Positions 42,211 to 52,412 of a stretch of DNA of 64,000 nt are shown in pieces; position 1 is the first letter of the stretch, and every line of letters starts with the position of its first letter. The translations under genes were made by a program, and so were the position numbers. The notes under the pieces are model-generated. The model was not told the DNA's origin and made no database searches. It saw only the letters and a program-made list of their open reading frames with translations. Source of the stretch: Amycolatopsis deserti (GTDB lineage Bacteria; Actinomycetota; Actinomycetes; Mycobacteriales; Pseudonocardiaceae); the NCBI RefSeq assembly GCF_014653945.1, contig NZ_BNAU01000004.1:496001-560000 (forward strand), given 5' to 3'.

Positions 42211-43215
42211 GTGAGCACACCCCTGGCCGGATGGACCGACGAGCTCGCCCGCGCCCGGTTGCACTTCGTCACCGGCAAGGGCGGCACCGGCAAGACGACC
42301 ATGGCCGCGGCCCTCGGGATCGCGCTGGCCAGCCACGGACGGCGCGTGCTGCTGGTCGAGGTCGAGGGCAGGCAGGGGTTCGCCCAGCTCTTCGACACCG
42401 AGCCGCTGCCCTACGCCGAGCAGCGGATCGCGGCGGTGCCCGGCGGCGGTGAGCTGCGGGCCCTGCACATCGACGTGGAAGCGGCGCTGCTCGAGTACTT
42501 CGAGATGTTCTACAACCTGGGCTTCGCGGGCCGGACGCTGCGCCGGATGGGGGCGATCGAGTTCGCCACCACGCTCGCGCCGGGTCTGCGGGACGTGCTG
42601 CTCACCGGCAAGATCAAGGAGTGCGTCGGGCGGACCGGCCCGGACGGCAGGCACGTCTACGACGCCGTCGTGGTCGACGCGCCGCCGACCGGCCGCGTGG
42701 TCAAGTTCCTCGACGTCACCAAGGCCCTGACCGACCTGGCGAAGGCCGGCCCGATCCGCGGGCAGGCCGAGGGCGTGGTGCGGCTGCTGCACTCCGAGGA
42801 GACGGTCGTGCACCTGGTGACGCTCCTGGAGGAGATGCCGGTGCGCGAGACCGTGGAGGCGGTGGCCGAGTTGGACGGCGCCGACCTGCGGCCGGGCGCG
42901 GTGCTGGTCAACCGGGTGCGACCGCCGCGGCTGCCCGCCCGGTCGGTGACGTCGGCCGCGGACGGTCGCGTGGACGCCTCGCGCGTGCGCAGCGGCCTGG
43001 CCGCGGCCGGGCTCGAACTGCCGGACGACACGATGGACGCGCTGGTCGCGGAGACCGTGGAACACGCCATCCGGGTCGCCGCCGAGCAGCGGTCGCGGGA
43101 GCAGCTCGCCGAGGCGGACCTGCCGACGCTGGAGGTGCCGGAGGAGTCCGGCGGGATTGACCTCGCCGCGCTCTACGACCTGGCCGAGTCGTTGACCGAC
43201 CAAGGGGTGCGCTGA
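42211..43215 (+). CDS. Get3/ArsA-like ATPase, first subunit (Rv3679-like)
   Basis: 334-residue P-loop ATPase of the anion-transporting/Get3 family. Walker A is [11 protein letters not shown] near residue 20, the A-loop region VEVEGRQG follows, and VVDAPPTGR is Walker B. In mycobacteria the two subunits (Rv3679 and Rv3680) form a heteromer studied in redox and small-molecule stress tolerance. There is no arsenite Cys triad. The GTG lies 7 nt after TACGCT (42198-42203), so leaderless expression is likely. The stop overlaps the next ATG as TGATG. Confidence 0.9.
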   Translation: MSTPLAGWTDELARARLHFVTGKGGTGKTTMAAALGIALASHGRRVLLVEVEGRQGFAQLFDTEPLPYAEQRIAAVPGGGELRALHIDVEAALLEYFEMFYNLGFAGRTLRRMGAIEFATTLAPGLRDVLLTGKIKECVGRTGPDGRHVYDAVVVDAPPTGRVVKFLDVTKALTDLAKAGPIRGQAEGVVRLLHSEETVVHLVTLLEEMPVRETVEAVAELDGADLRPGAVLVNRVRPPRLPARSVTSAADGRVDASRVRSGLAAAGLELPDDTMDALVAETVEHAIRVAAEQRSREQLAEADLPTLEVPEESGGIDLAALYDLAESLTDQGVR

Positions 43216-44330
43216 TGACCGAGCGGCTCGACGTCGACGCCTTGATCGACGACCCGAAGACGCGGATCGTCGTGTGCTGCGGCTCCGGCGGGGTGGGCAA
43301 GACCACCACCGCCGCGGCGCTCGCGCTGCGGGCCGCCGAGCGCGGCCGCCAGACGGTGGTGCTCACGATCGACCCGGCGCGGCGGCTCGCGCAGGCGCTC
43401 GGGCTGCGGGAGCTGGGCAACCACCCGCGTCAGGTGTCGGTCGCCGGGTTCGAGCCCAAGGGCGAGCTGTGGGCGATGATGCTCGACATGCGGCGCACCT
43501 TCGACGACATGGTGCGCACCCACGCCGGGCCGGAACGCGCCGAGGCGCTGCTCGCGAACCCCTTCTACCAGACCATTTCCACGTCGTTCTCCGGCACGCA
43601 GGAGTACATGGCGATGGAGAAGCTGGGCCAGCTCGCGGCCACCGACGAGTGGGACCTGATCGTCGTCGACACCCCGCCGAGCCGGTCCGCGCTGGACTTC
43701 CTGGACGCGCCGAACCGGCTGTCCAGCGCCCTGGACGGGCGCATGATCCGGCTGCTCACCGGTCCCGCGAAGGCCGGCGGCTGGGGTCTGCGGAAGGTGG
43801 TCAGCACCGGGTTCTCGATCTTCGCGAAGGCCGTGTCGACGATCATCGGCGGGCAGCTGCTGGCCGACGCGTCCGCGTTCATGCAGGCCTTCGACAGCAT
43901 GTTCGGCGGGTTCCGGGAACGCGCCCGCAAGACCGCCGAGCTGCTGCGCTCGGAGGGCACGTCGTTCCTGGTGGTCGCCGCGCCGGAGCCGGACGCCCTG
44001 CGCGAGGCGAGCTACTTCGTGGAACGGCTCGGCGGCGAGAACATGCCGCTGGCCGGGCTGGTCGCGAACCGCACCCACCCGGTGCTGGCGGACCTGTCGG
44101 CCACGGCGGCGCTGTCCGCGGCCGAGAAGCTGGAGGCGACCGCGCCGCTGGCCACCGCGGTGCTGCAGCTGCACGCCGACCGGGTCGCGATGGCCGACCG
44201 CGAGAAGCGGCTGCTGGCGCGCTTCACGCGCGCGCATCCCGGAGTCCCCCTGGTCGAGGTGCCCGCGCTCCCCAGCGACGTGCACGACCTCGGGGGCCTC
44301 CGGGAAATCGGCGACCGCTTGGCGACCTAG
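43215..44330 (+). CDS. Get3/ArsA-like ATPase, second subunit (Rv3680-like)
   Basis: 371-residue partner ATPase. Walker [13 protein letters not shown] near residue 24, the switch region [13 protein letters not shown] and Walker B VVDTPPSR are intact. It is longer than its partner through a helical insertion (about 170-230, hydrophobic [19 protein letters not shown]), the region that forms the client groove in Get3. It is translationally coupled to the first subunit, and its stop overlaps the whiB4 stop (CTAG). Confidence 0.92.
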   Translation: MTERLDVDALIDDPKTRIVVCCGSGGVGKTTTAAALALRAAERGRQTVVLTIDPARRLAQALGLRELGNHPRQVSVAGFEPKGELWAMMLDMRRTFDDMVRTHAGPERAEALLANPFYQTISTSFSGTQEYMAMEKLGQLAATDEWDLIVVDTPPSRSALDFLDAPNRLSSALDGRMIRLLTGPAKAGGWGLRKVVSTGFSIFAKAVSTIIGGQLLADASAFMQAFDSMFGGFRERARKTAELLRSEGTSFLVVAAPEPDALREASYFVERLGGENMPLAGLVANRTHPVLADLSATAALSAAEKLEATAPLATAVLQLHADRVAMADREKRLLARFTRAHPGVPLVEVPALPSDVHDLGGLREIGDRLAT

Positions 44331-44617
44331 GACGCCGCTTCGGCGAAGTCCTTGCGCGCCGAATCCAGCAGGTCGGACCACGATTCGACGTCCGGGCGGC
44401 GGCGCAGCAGGGCGCGCCGCTCCCGTTCGGTCATCCCTCCCCAGATGCCGAAGCTGATGCGGTTGTCCAGCGCCTCGGCCAGGCATTCGGTGCGCACCGG
44501 GCACCCCATGCAAACCAGTTTGGCCCGGTTCTGGTCCGCTCCCCGCACGAACAGCTCATCCGGATCCGCCTCCCGGCAGAGGGCGCGCACGCGCCAGCTC
44601 TGTGGTGTGGATTCCAT
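44327..44617 (-). CDS. whiB4: WhiB4-like iron-sulfur regulator
   Basis: 96-residue Wbl protein. Four cluster ligands, Cys14, Cys36, Cys39 and Cys45, and the GIWGG turn (57-61) with a basic tail [13 protein letters not shown] are all present. WhiB4 in mycobacteria is an oxygen- and redox-sensitive regulator that lies next to the same ATPase pair, supporting the orthology. The ATG at 44617 follows GAGGGGAG. Divergent from ponA2 across 212 bp, which contains a short GGAGCC/GGCTCC hairpin (44656-44672). Confidence 0.95.
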   Translation of the reverse strand: MESTPQSWRVRALCREADPDELFVRGADQNRAKLVCMGCPVRTECLAEALDNRISFGIWGGMTERERRALLRRRPDVESWSDLLDSARKDFAEAAS

Positions 44618-44829
44618 CCCCCAAGCTCCCCTCGTGATGTACCTGCTCACCCGGAGCCTCCCCGGCTCCGCACTACGTGAGACGTTGACGGACTGTAGAG
44701 GCCGACGGTTCCCACCGCCAAGAGCCCGATGGAAATTCGTTACCGGAATACGTCGCGGGCCCGGCGTTCCCGTGGTATTCAACGGACGCGGCCCGGCGGG
44801 GTGACGCCCGTTCCCACTACGCTGGCGAT

Positions 44830-46989
44830 GTGCGCAAGACGGATGGTCTGTTCAAACTGCTCGGCCTGTGCCTGCTCGCGGGAATCCTCGTCGCCGGGGT
44901 GCTGTTCCCCGTGGTCGGCGCCGCCGGGGTCGCGTCGAACAGGGCGAGCGAGACGGTCGACAGCATGTCCGCCGAACTCGCGAACGTGCCGCCGCCGCTG
45001 GTCACCACGATCACGGATTCGGCTGGCAACCAAATCGCCACGCTCTACGACCAGTACCGCATCCCGACGGCCAGTGACGAGATCAACGAGGCCATGAAAT
45101 GGGCGCTGGTCTCCACCGAGGACCGGCGTTTCTACGAGCACCACGGCGTGGACTGGAAGGGCACGCTGCGCGCCGCGCTGAGCAACAGCGCCGGCGGCGA
45201 CACCCAGGGCGCCTCCACGCTCACCCAGCAGTACGTCAAGAACTACCTCATCAACGTCATCTACCGGGACGACCCGGTGGGCCAGCAGAAGGCCCAGGAG
45301 CAGTCGATCGCCCGCAAGCTCAAGGAAGCGCGGATCGCGATCCAGCTCGAGAACACGATGACCAAGGACCAGATCCTCACCAGCTACCTCAACGTCGTGG
45401 AGTTCTCGCGCAAGATCTACGGCGTCGGGGCGGCCGCGCAGGCCTACTTCAACACCACCGCGGACAAGCTGTCGGTCACCCAGGCCGCGCTGCTCGCCGG
45501 TATGGTCAACAACCCGCCGTTCTACGACCCGTGGAGCCACCCGGACCGCGCCACCGAGCGCCGCAACCTGGTGCTCGACCGCATGGTGGACAACCTGAAG
45601 CTGTCCAAGGCCGACGCCGAGCGGATGAAGACCGAGCCGCTGGGCGTCGTCCCCGGCGGGCCGTCCAAGCCGGCCGCCAACTGCGTCGGCGCCGGGCCGG
45701 AGAACGGGTTCTTCTGCCAGTACGTCCAGGACTACCTGCTCTCGCACGGTATGGACAAGAACGACCTCTACTCCGGCGGCTACACCATCCGCACGACCAT
45801 GGACCAGCGCGCCAACCACGAGGCGAAGATGTCCGCGCAGACCCAGGTCAGCAAGACGCAGAAGAACGTCGCGAACGTGCTGTCCCTGGTGCGGCCGGGC
45901 AAGAACCGGCACGAGGTGATCGCGCTCGCCGCGAACCGCGACTACGGCACGGACGCCAGCGCCGGGCAGACGACGTACGCGTTGCCCTCGGGCGTCTACA
46001 ACACCGGCGGTGCCGGGTCGAGCTACAAGATCTTCACCTCGGCGGCGGCGATCCAGAACCGGGTGATGGGCATCTACGACACCATCGAGGTGCCGAACTT
46101 CTACGTGTCCAATGTGTTCACCGGTGGTTCGAACCGTTGTCCCACAGTGGCGCTGGGCACCCGCGCGTACTGCCTGGGCAACGCGACCGACTACGAGGGC
46201 GGCACCCGGACCATGACGCTGCAGCAGGCGCTGCAGACCTCGCCCAACACCGCGTTCGTCATCCTCGAGGAGCGCACCGGAATGGGCCCGATCGTCGACA
46301 TGGCGAGCAAGCTCGGTCTGCGCGAGACGATGACGCGCAACATCGGTGGCGGCGAGGTCAAGCCGGACTCGAAGAACGCCGGCGAGAACAAGACCCAGAC
46401 CGCGTTCTTCGGGCCGACCGACAAGTCGCCCGGCCAGGGTTCGTTCACGCTCGGCGTGTCGGCGACCAGCAACCTGGAGATGGCGAACGTCGCGGCGACG
46501 ATCCTCAGCGGCGGCGTGTGGTGCCCGCCGACACCGATCGCGCAGGTGCAGGACCGCGACGGCAAGCCGATCCCGATCAACGAGCAGCCGTGCGAGCAGG
46601 TGATGGACGAGGCCGCCGCGAACAGCCTGGCGCAGGGCATGAGCAAGGACGACCTGCCCGGCGGCACCGCGGCCGCGGCGGCCGGCCAGGTGGGCTGGAA
46701 CCGGCCGATGATCGGCAAGACCGGTACCACCCAGAGCAACGGCTCCGCGGCCTTCGTCGGCGGCACCCCGCAGCTCGCGGGCGCCGCGATGGTGTTCCGG
46801 CCGGAGGGCGGCAGCGGCGGTCTGTGCGACGGCGGGCCCGGCAACGTCTACACCTGCGGTGAAGGCAACATGTTCGGTGGCAAGACACCCGCCCGGACCT
46901 GGTTCGGCGCGGTGAGCAAGATCCTCGGGCCCAACGACCCGATCCTGCCGCTACCGCCGTCCGACCCGCGCTACGAACGGGCTCGCTGA
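44830..46989 (+). CDS. ponA2: Bifunctional class A penicillin-binding protein PonA2-like
   Basis: 719-residue peptidoglycan synthase with a membrane anchor (LGLCLLAGILVAGVLFPVVG). Transglycosylase motifs: EDRRFYEHHG (97-106) and GASTLTQQ (127-134). Transpeptidase motifs: SSYK (397-400), SPN near 468 and KTG at 630-632. It polymerises and cross-links wall material. Unlike mycobacterial PonA2 it ends soon after the transpeptidase fold, with no PASTA domain visible. GTG start with TACGCT (44818-44823) 7 nt upstream, so leaderless. A strong terminator follows. Confidence 0.95.
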   Translation: MRKTDGLFKLLGLCLLAGILVAGVLFPVVGAAGVASNRASETVDSMSAELANVPPPLVTTITDSAGNQIATLYDQYRIPTASDEINEAMKWALVSTEDRRFYEHHGVDWKGTLRAALSNSAGGDTQGASTLTQQYVKNYLINVIYRDDPVGQQKAQEQSIARKLKEARIAIQLENTMTKDQILTSYLNVVEFSRKIYGVGAAAQAYFNTTADKLSVTQAALLAGMVNNPPFYDPWSHPDRATERRNLVLDRMVDNLKLSKADAERMKTEPLGVVPGGPSKPAANCVGAGPENGFFCQYVQDYLLSHGMDKNDLYSGGYTIRTTMDQRANHEAKMSAQTQVSKTQKNVANVLSLVRPGKNRHEVIALAANRDYGTDASAGQTTYALPSGVYNTGGAGSSYKIFTSAAAIQNRVMGIYDTIEVPNFYVSNVFTGGSNRCPTVALGTRAYCLGNATDYEGGTRTMTLQQALQTSPNTAFVILEERTGMGPIVDMASKLGLRETMTRNIGGGEVKPDSKNAGENKTQTAFFGPTDKSPGQGSFTLGVSATSNLEMANVAATILSGGVWCPPTPIAQVQDRDGKPIPINEQPCEQVMDEAAANSLAQGMSKDDLPGGTAAAAAGQVGWNRPMIGKTGTTQSNGSAAFVGGTPQLAGAAMVFRPEGGSGGLCDGGPGNVYTCGEGNMFGGKTPARTWFGAVSKILGPNDPILPLPPSDPRYERAR

Positions 46990-46992
46990 GCG

Positions 46993-47035
46993 AGGCGTCC
47001 CCGGGCGCTGAACTCACCGGCGCCCGGGGACGCCT
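46993..47035 (+). terminator. Hairpin terminator after ponA2
   Basis: Perfect 16-bp arms (46993-47008 and 47020-47035) with an 11-nt loop, four bases past the stop codon; no T-run, as is usual in very GC-rich genomes. Confidence 0.75.
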
Positions 47036-47056
47036 ACCGACCCGTATCCTGGCGAC

Positions 47057-48028
47057 GTGAGCACGGTCCGTGACAGCCACCAGCTGACAGCCAAACGCCT
47101 CGCCGCCGGGACGGTCGCTCTCGGGGCCGCCGCGTTCGGATACGCCTCCGGCATCGAGCGGCGGCACTTCGTGCTCCGCACCGCCGAACTGCCCGTCCTC
47201 GCGCCCGGCGCGCGGCCCATGCGCGTCCTGCACGTCTCCGACCTGCACATGCTCCCCGGGCAGCGGGCCAAGCAACGGTGGGTCGCCGCGCTCGACCGGC
47301 TCGACCCCGACCTCGTCGTCAACACCGGCGACAACCTCGCCCACCCCAAGGCCGTCCCCGCCGTCCTGCGCGCCCTCGGCCCCCTCCTGGAGCGGCCCGG
47401 CCTGTTCGTGTTCGGCAGCAACGACTACTACGCGCCCAAACCCAAGAACCCCGCCCGCTACCTCATGCCCCGCGGCAAGAAGAAGCGCATCCACGGCAAG
47501 AAACTCCCCTGGCGCGACCTGCGCGCGGCCTTCCTCGAACACGGCTGGCAGGACCTCACCCACGTCCGGCGCACCCTCACCGTCGGCGGGCAGACGGTGT
47601 TCGCCGCCGGCCTCGACGACCCCCACCTGCGCCGCGACCGCTACGGCGAGATCGCCGGCCCCGCCGAAGCCGCGACACTGCGCCTCGGCGTCACCCACTC
47701 GCCCGAACCACGCATCCTGGACCCCTTCGCCGCCGACGGCTACGACCTCGTCCTCGCCGGCCACACCCACGGCGGCCAGCTGCGCATCCCCGGCATCGGC
47801 GCCCTGGTGACCAACTGTGAGCTGGACCGCAGCCGCGCCCGCGGAGCCTCCCGCTGGGGAGCGCACATGTGGCTGCACGTCTCGGCCGGACTGGGCACCT
47901 CCCCCTACGCCCCGGCCCGCTTCGCCTGCCCACCCGAAGCAACGCTGTTGACGCTGGTCGAACGCGGCGGGACCACGACGAAGACCACGAAGGCCACCCC
48001 CCGCAAAGCCCCCCGCGCCATCCGCTAA
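47057..48028 (+). CDS. Calcineurin-like metallophosphoesterase (Rv3683-like)
   Basis: 323-residue phosphoesterase. Metal motifs are HVSDLHM, NTGDN, GSNDYY (GNHD position with Ser-Asn), THS and GHTHGGQ. The N-terminal hydrophobic stretch (LAAGTVALGAAAFGYASG) is likely a membrane anchor, putting the enzyme on the outer face as in YkuE-type proteins. C-terminal 20 residues are basic (TTTKTTKATPRKAPRA). TATCCT (47045-47050) lies 6 nt before the GTG, again leaderless. Confidence 0.92.
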   Translation: MSTVRDSHQLTAKRLAAGTVALGAAAFGYASGIERRHFVLRTAELPVLAPGARPMRVLHVSDLHMLPGQRAKQRWVAALDRLDPDLVVNTGDNLAHPKAVPAVLRALGPLLERPGLFVFGSNDYYAPKPKNPARYLMPRGKKKRIHGKKLPWRDLRAAFLEHGWQDLTHVRRTLTVGGQTVFAAGLDDPHLRRDRYGEIAGPAEAATLRLGVTHSPEPRILDPFAADGYDLVLAGHTHGGQLRIPGIGALVTNCELDRSRARGASRWGAHMWLHVSAGLGTSPYAPARFACPPEATLLTLVERGGTTTKTTKATPRKAPRAIR

Positions 48029-48057
48029 ACTCTTCTTCGACCCGCTAAGCAGTACAT

Positions 48058-48131
48058 CGGGGTGTGGCGCAGCTTGGTAGCGTGCCTCGTTCGGGTCGAG
48101 GAGGTCGTGGGTTCAAATCCCGCCACCCCGA
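48058..48131 (+). tRNA. tRNA-Pro (anticodon CGG)
   Basis: Cloverleaf read by hand: acceptor arms 48058-48064 (CGGGGTG) and 48124-48130 (CACCCCG), anticodon stem CCTCG/CGAGG with loop TTCGGGT, T-loop TTCAAAT. Anticodon CGG decodes CCG. CCA is not encoded. It follows the metallophosphoesterase by 29 bp. Confidence 0.95.
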
Positions 48132-48133
48132 CG

Positions 48134-48184
48134 GAAGATCCGGGGATCCCCTGTCCGCCGAAACAAGGCGGACGGGGGATCTTC
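48134..48184 (+). terminator. Terminator after tRNA-Pro
   Basis: GAAGATCC at 48134-48141 pairs with GGATCTTC at 48177-48184 and GTCCGCC (48153-48159) with GGCGGAC (48167-48173); the end is followed by CTTTGTGTCTTC. Confidence 0.75.
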
Positions 48185-48195
48185 CTTTGTGTCTT

Positions 48196-48241
48196 CTGGG
48201 GGTCGAACCCCCAGACCCCCGCCAGGGGGCAAGCCCCCTGG
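48196..48241. repeat. Double GC hairpin intergenic repeat
   Basis: CTGGGGG-TCGAA-CCCCCAG (48196-48214) and CCAGGGGGC-AA-GCCCCCTGG (48222-48241) stand next to each other. Pairs like this recur between genes in Pseudonocardiaceae and Streptomyces, as I recall. The rest of the spacer to 48477 has nothing I can name. Confidence 0.65.
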
Positions 48242-48477
48242 ACCCCCCGCGATCGCGTGCGGGGAGACCGGGTGCCGCGTGTGGCGCGTGTCGCGGGGCG
48301 ACATCCGCGCCGTGGGCGCGCGCCACCTTCATACCGGCGGTCGTGTGGGGGCGTGACCACCCCTCCAACCACACCCCCTCCGGACCCGATCCCCAGCCTT
48401 CTTCGAGGTCGGGGCGGGTGGGGGTGCCGGGGCGTAGCGGAGCGGAGCCGGCGCCCTCAGATACGCGCGTAGCGCCC

Positions 48478-49230
48478 TTACTTCACTGCCAAGAGCTCGA
48501 CCCAGTGTTGTGTGAAGTCGCCCTCTCCGGTGTGGGACCAGGCCCAGGCCGATCTGGCTGCGGAGGCCAGTTGGTCTCGGTCGGCCGGCGAGGCGCTCAG
48601 TGCGGCGTCCAGGCGTGCCTCCACGTAGCGCGCCAGCTGGCGGTAGCTCATGTCGGCACGGAAGCGGCCGTGCGTGCGGACCTCGCGGAAACCGGCAGCC
48701 GTGACCCACGCCGCGACGTGCTTTCCGGCGAACGGGTCGCCACCCGCCCGGCGATGGAGCAGGTAGTGGCCCCGCAGCGCGGCAGCGACGTTCGCCGTGG
48801 CGGGGCGCAAGCGCGCGCGGGACCAGTCCGAAGTGGACAAAGCCAGGGTGCCGCCGGGGCGCAGGACGCGCCGGATCTCGGTCAGCGCGTCGCCGGGGCG
48901 GGCCAGGTGTTCGAACAACGCGTGCGCGAACACCAGGTCCACGCTCTCAGCCGCCACCGGCAACGCGTACACGTCCCCGGCAACGAACTCCACTGTGGAC
49001 GATTCCGGGAACTGGCCCGGCTCCCGGTCCACCCCCACCACGTTGCCCCGCCCGGCGATCGTCGCGAACCCGGCGGTGATCGTGCCCGGGCCGCACCCCA
49101 CGTCCAGCACGCGCATGCCCGGTCGCAGCAGCCGCAACACGTATTCCGCACGGTCGGCTGCGGTGCGTGACGCCATGATCGACAGCGCGTCCTGCGCGAA
49201 CCCGGGCGCGTATCCCTCCAGCACACGCAC
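48478..49230 (-). CDS. Class I SAM-dependent methyltransferase
   Basis: 250-residue methyltransferase of the Methyltransf_11 type. SAM motif [16 protein letters not shown] (near residue 42), acidic motif II GVDREPG and the post-motif [14 protein letters not shown] fit small-molecule or quinone methylases (UbiE-like). The substrate is unknown. GTG start. Divergent from the S9 peptidase. Confidence 0.9.
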   Translation of the reverse strand: MRVLEGYAPGFAQDALSIMASRTAADRAEYVLRLLRPGMRVLDVGCGPGTITAGFATIAGRGNVVGVDREPGQFPESSTVEFVAGDVYALPVAAESVDLVFAHALFEHLARPGDALTEIRRVLRPGGTLALSTSDWSRARLRPATANVAAALRGHYLLHRRAGGDPFAGKHVAAWVTAAGFREVRTHGRFRADMSYRQLARYVEARLDAALSASPADRDQLASAARSAWAWSHTGEGDFTQHWVELLAVK

Positions 49231-49262
49231 ACGGTACGGACATGAGCTGGCAGGATCGAGGG

Positions 49263-51092
49263 GTGACTACCCAGCACCCGCCCGCGAACATCCCCGACCG
49301 CCTCTTCGACGACCCCGAGGCCGAGGCCCGCTGGCGCGCGCGGTTCCACGCCCCGCGCGTGTCGGTGCCGGACTGGTCCCTCGACGCGCCCGACCGCAAC
49401 ATCTACGTCTCCAACGCCAGCGGTGTCTGGGAGGTCTACTCCTGGGACCGCGCCACCGGCGAGCACCGCCAGGTCACCGACCGCCCCAACGGCACCCTGC
49501 ACGCCACCACCTCCCCCGACGGCAGCGCCATCTGGTGGTTCAACGACACCGACGGCGACGAGTTCGGCACCTGGATGCGCCAGCCGTTCGACGGCGGCCC
49601 GGCCGAGCCCGCGCTGCCGGACGTCCACGCCGGCTACCCGGCCGGGCTCGAGATCGGCCACCGCGTCATCGCCAGTGGCGTCTCCACCGACGACGGCAGC
49701 GAGCTGTTCGCCACCCGCGACGGGCAGACCACCCGCTTCTACGCCAGCGACCAGGACGCCGGCGTCGCCGCGCTGTCCCGCGACGAGACGCTGCTCGCCA
49801 TCTCGCACGCCGAGCACGGTGACTCCCGCCACCCCGCGGTCCGCGTCCTGGACACCACGAACTTCGACGCCGTCGCCGACAAGTGGGACGGCGAGGGCAA
49901 GGGCCTCACGCCGCTGGAGTTCTCACCGGTCCCCGGTGACCAGCGGCTGCTGGTGCTGCACGAGCGCCGCGGCCGCGAGGAGCTGCTGGTCTGGGACATC
50001 GCCGCCGGCACCGAGCAGGAGCTGGACCTCGGCCTGCCCGGCGAGGTCGTCGCCACCTGGTACCCCACCGCCGACGCGCTGCTCGTCGTGCACTTCCACG
50101 AGGCCCGCAGCTCGCTGCACCGCTACGACCTGACCACCGGCGAACTGTCCGGTGTGGACACCCCGCCGGGCCGGATCGGCGGCGCCGGGGTCCGCCCCGA
50201 CGGCACGGTCGAGTACTCCTGGTCCAGCGCCGCCGAGCCGGCGGTCATCCGGGCCCGCGCCACCGACGGCACCGACACCGTCCTGCTCACCCCGCCCGGC
50301 GACCCCGCGCCCGGGTCGGCGCCGGTCGCCGACGCGTTCGTCGAGGGCGCCGGCGGCCGCATCCACGCGCTCGTCGCCCGCCCGCTGAACGCGCCGGACG
50401 GGCCGCTGCCCACGGTGTTCACCCTGCACGGCGGTCCGCACGCGGCCGACGAGGACCGCTTCTCCGCCTACCGGGCGGTGTGGCTGGACGCCGGGTTCGC
50501 CGTCGTCGAGGTCAACTACCGCGGCTCCACCGGCTACGGCTCGGCCTGGCGCGACGCGATCGAGGGCCGCCCGGGCCTGACCGAGCTGGAGGACGTCGCC
50601 GCGGTGTACGACTGGGCCGTGGACAGCGGCCTGAGCGACCCGGCGCGGATGGTCGTCTCCGGCGCCTCCTGGGGCGGCTACCTGACGCTGCTCGCCGTGG
50701 GCACCCAGCCCGACCGGTGGGCGGCCGGGGTGGCGAGCGTGCCGGTGGCGGACTACGTCGCCGCCTACGAGGACGAGATGGAGCAGCTGCGCCAGTTCGA
50801 CCGGGCGCTGTTCGGCGGGTCGCCGGAGGACGTGCCCGCGGTGTACCAGGAGTGCTCGCCGATCACCTACGTCGACGCGGTCAAGGCGCCGGTGCTGGTC
50901 CTGGCCGGCGACAACGACCCGCGCTGCCCGATCCGCCAGATCGAGAACTACCTGGAGCGGCTGGCCAAGCGCGACCTGCCGTACGAGTTCTACCGCTACG
51001 ACGCCGGCCACGGCTCGCTGGTGATCGCCGAGACGATCAAGCAGACCGCGGCCGAGGTGCACTTCGCGATGAAGGCGGTCGGCCTGGCCTAG
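49263..51092 (+). CDS. S9-family prolyl oligopeptidase-type peptidase
   Basis: 609-residue serine peptidase. An N-terminal beta-propeller (about 40-360) is followed by the alpha/beta-hydrolase domain with HGGPHAADE, nucleophile elbow GASWGG (Ser469), an Asp in GDNDPRCP and His in DAGHGS. No signal peptide, so cytoplasmic acyl-aminoacyl or dipeptidyl cleavage is likely. The GTG at 49263 is near CAGGAT, which may be the -10 of a leaderless transcript; ATG 49242 is the alternative. The stop codon overlaps a pseudogene remnant on the other strand (CTAG). Confidence 0.9.
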   Translation: MTTQHPPANIPDRLFDDPEAEARWRARFHAPRVSVPDWSLDAPDRNIYVSNASGVWEVYSWDRATGEHRQVTDRPNGTLHATTSPDGSAIWWFNDTDGDEFGTWMRQPFDGGPAEPALPDVHAGYPAGLEIGHRVIASGVSTDDGSELFATRDGQTTRFYASDQDAGVAALSRDETLLAISHAEHGDSRHPAVRVLDTTNFDAVADKWDGEGKGLTPLEFSPVPGDQRLLVLHERRGREELLVWDIAAGTEQELDLGLPGEVVATWYPTADALLVVHFHEARSSLHRYDLTTGELSGVDTPPGRIGGAGVRPDGTVEYSWSSAAEPAVIRARATDGTDTVLLTPPGDPAPGSAPVADAFVEGAGGRIHALVARPLNAPDGPLPTVFTLHGGPHAADEDRFSAYRAVWLDAGFAVVEVNYRGSTGYGSAWRDAIEGRPGLTELEDVAAVYDWAVDSGLSDPARMVVSGASWGGYLTLLAVGTQPDRWAAGVASVPVADYVAAYEDEMEQLRQFDRALFGGSPEDVPAVYQECSPITYVDAVKAPVLVLAGDNDPRCPIRQIENYLERLAKRDLPYEFYRYDAGHGSLVIAETIKQTAAEVHFAMKAVGLA

Positions 51093-51375
51093 TGGTGGAA
51101 GGCCGTGCTGGTCGAGGGCTTGGCGTGCGGCCGGTCCTGCTCACGCGGTTCGGGCAGGACCCGCGTCAGGTCCTCGACCAGCAGATCGGCCAGGTCGTGC
51201 GTCAAGCCGTTGCGGCCCACGATCCGCAGCACGGCCAACCTTCGTCCGGCTGGGCCGCGAGGGCTTCCGCATCGCGCGGCGGGTGTGGAACCGGTCGCCC
51301 GCCATCGGCACCAACTGGAGCACGGTGTCGGCGGGCAGGGTCTCCTCGTTCAGCCGGTCGCGAGGCGGCCCGGAA
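51089..51375 (-). pseudogene. Frameshifted 3' remnant of an unidentified gene
   Basis: Reading the minus strand, RDRLNEETLPADTVLQLVPM and then AGDRFHTRRAMRKPSRPS are continuous in one frame, and VLRIVGRNGLTHDLADLLVE with EDLTRVLPEPREQ in another up to a TAG at 51089. Both halves have protein-like composition and third-position GC bias. The frame changes near 51233. No N-terminal part exists because the dps terminator lies immediately upstream. I do not recognise the protein. Likely a decayed gene rather than an active one. Confidence 0.55.
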
Positions 51376-51377
51376 GA

Positions 51378-51408
51378 AACGGGCCCCGGAGCTCGTCCGG
51401 GGCCCGTT
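51378..51408 (-). terminator. Terminator of the dps transcript
   Basis: Perfect 13-bp arms AACGGGCCCCGGA (51378-51390) and TCCGGGGCCCGTT (51396-51408), loop GCTCG. Confidence 0.8.
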
Positions 51409-51420
51409 CGCGCGTTCGGG

Positions 51421-51897
51421 TCAGGCGGTCTGCGCCTGCCACATCCAGTGGGCCTTCTCCAGCTCGTGCGTGATCTCGATGAACAGGTCCTGGGTGACCA
51501 GGTCGCTCTTGTCCGTCTCGTCGATGCGCTTGCGCATGCGCTGGATCAGGTCGGCGAGGATCTGCACGATGTTCTCGATCGTGGACTCGACGCTCTGCCA
51601 GTTGTCCGGGTAGTCGGGCAGGCCCGAGCTCTCCACGACGGTCTTGGCCTTGCCGTTCGGCGAGATGCCGATCGCGTTGGCGCGCTCGGCGACCTCGTCC
51701 ACGTAGTTGCGCGCGGTGGCCACCAGCTCGTCGAGCTGCAGGTGCACGCTGCGGAAGTTCGACCCGACCACGTTCCAGTGCGCCTGCTTCGCGATCAGCG
51801 ACAGGTCGACCAGATCGACCAGCGCGGCCTGCAGGGCGTTACCGGTGATCTCCTTGTCGGCCGGGCTGAGCGGGCTCTGGATGGGTGCGTTCGCCAT
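51421..51897 (-). CDS. dps: Dps-family ferritin-like DNA-protection protein
   Basis: 158-residue Dps. The ferroxidase site between subunits is built from AKQAHWNVVG (His), LQLDELVATARNYVDEVAERA (Asp/Glu; here cited in two parts LQLDELVATA and YVDEVAERA). It binds and oxidises Fe2+ with peroxide and can shield DNA. AAGGAGGA precedes the ATG. It lies 31 bp after ohr and 515 bp downstream of the FMN reductase, the end of a peroxide-stress set. Confidence 0.94.
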   Translation of the reverse strand: MANAPIQSPLSPADKEITGNALQAALVDLVDLSLIAKQAHWNVVGSNFRSVHLQLDELVATARNYVDEVAERANAIGISPNGKAKTVVESSGLPDYPDNWQSVESTIENIVQILADLIQRMRKRIDETDKSDLVTQDLFIEITHELEKAHWMWQAQTA

Positions 51898-51928
51898 CGA
51901 AAAAATCCTCCTTGTCGACAACTCTTCG

Positions 51929-52348
51929 TCAGGTCGTCGCGGTGATCTCGACCTGGATGTTTCCCCTGGTGGCGCGAGAGTAAGGACACACCTGGTGCGC
52001 CTGCGCCGCAAGTTCACCGGCCTTGTCCTGCTCCAGACCGGGCAGGTGGGACACGAGCTTGACGGCCAGCTCCAGCACGCCCTCGACCCGGCCGATGCCG
52101 ACCTCGGCGGTGACGGCGGAGTCGCCCAGCTCGATGCCGGCCTTGCGCGCCACGCGGCGCAGCGAATTGTGGAAGCAGGCCGCGTAACCGGCGGCGAACA
52201 GCTGCTCGGGGTTGGTCATCTCGCCGCCGGGGCCGCCCATCTCCTTGGGTACGGCCAGCCGTTCGTCGATGACGCCGTCCGAGGACGTGACCTCACCGTT
52301 GCGGCCGTCGCCACGGGCGGTCGCGACCGCTGTGTAGACCGGTTCCAC
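51929..52348 (-). CDS. ohr: Organic hydroperoxide reductase Ohr
   Basis: 139-residue Ohr/OsmC-family thiol peroxidase. The two redox Cys, Cys58 (GYAACFHNSL) and Cys121 (HQVCPYSRAT), are in the Ohr spacing, so it should reduce organic hydroperoxides with lipoamide. GTG start. No OhrR-type MarR gene is adjacent. Upstream of dps in the same direction. Confidence 0.94.
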   Translation of the reverse strand: MEPVYTAVATARGDGRNGEVTSSDGVIDERLAVPKEMGGPGGEMTNPEQLFAAGYAACFHNSLRRVARKAGIELGDSAVTAEVGIGRVEGVLELAVKLVSHLPGLEQDKAGELAAQAHQVCPYSRATRGNIQVEITATT

Positions 52349-52412
52349 CTGGTTCCCTCCGCCGACGGCAGGTGTCAGCAGGTGGATACCCAGCGGGCCG
52401 GCGGACGAATCC

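Noticed and set aside
48196-48241. Insertion-sequence end
   Set aside because: Short paired hairpins without transposase or target duplication; better called an intergenic repeat.
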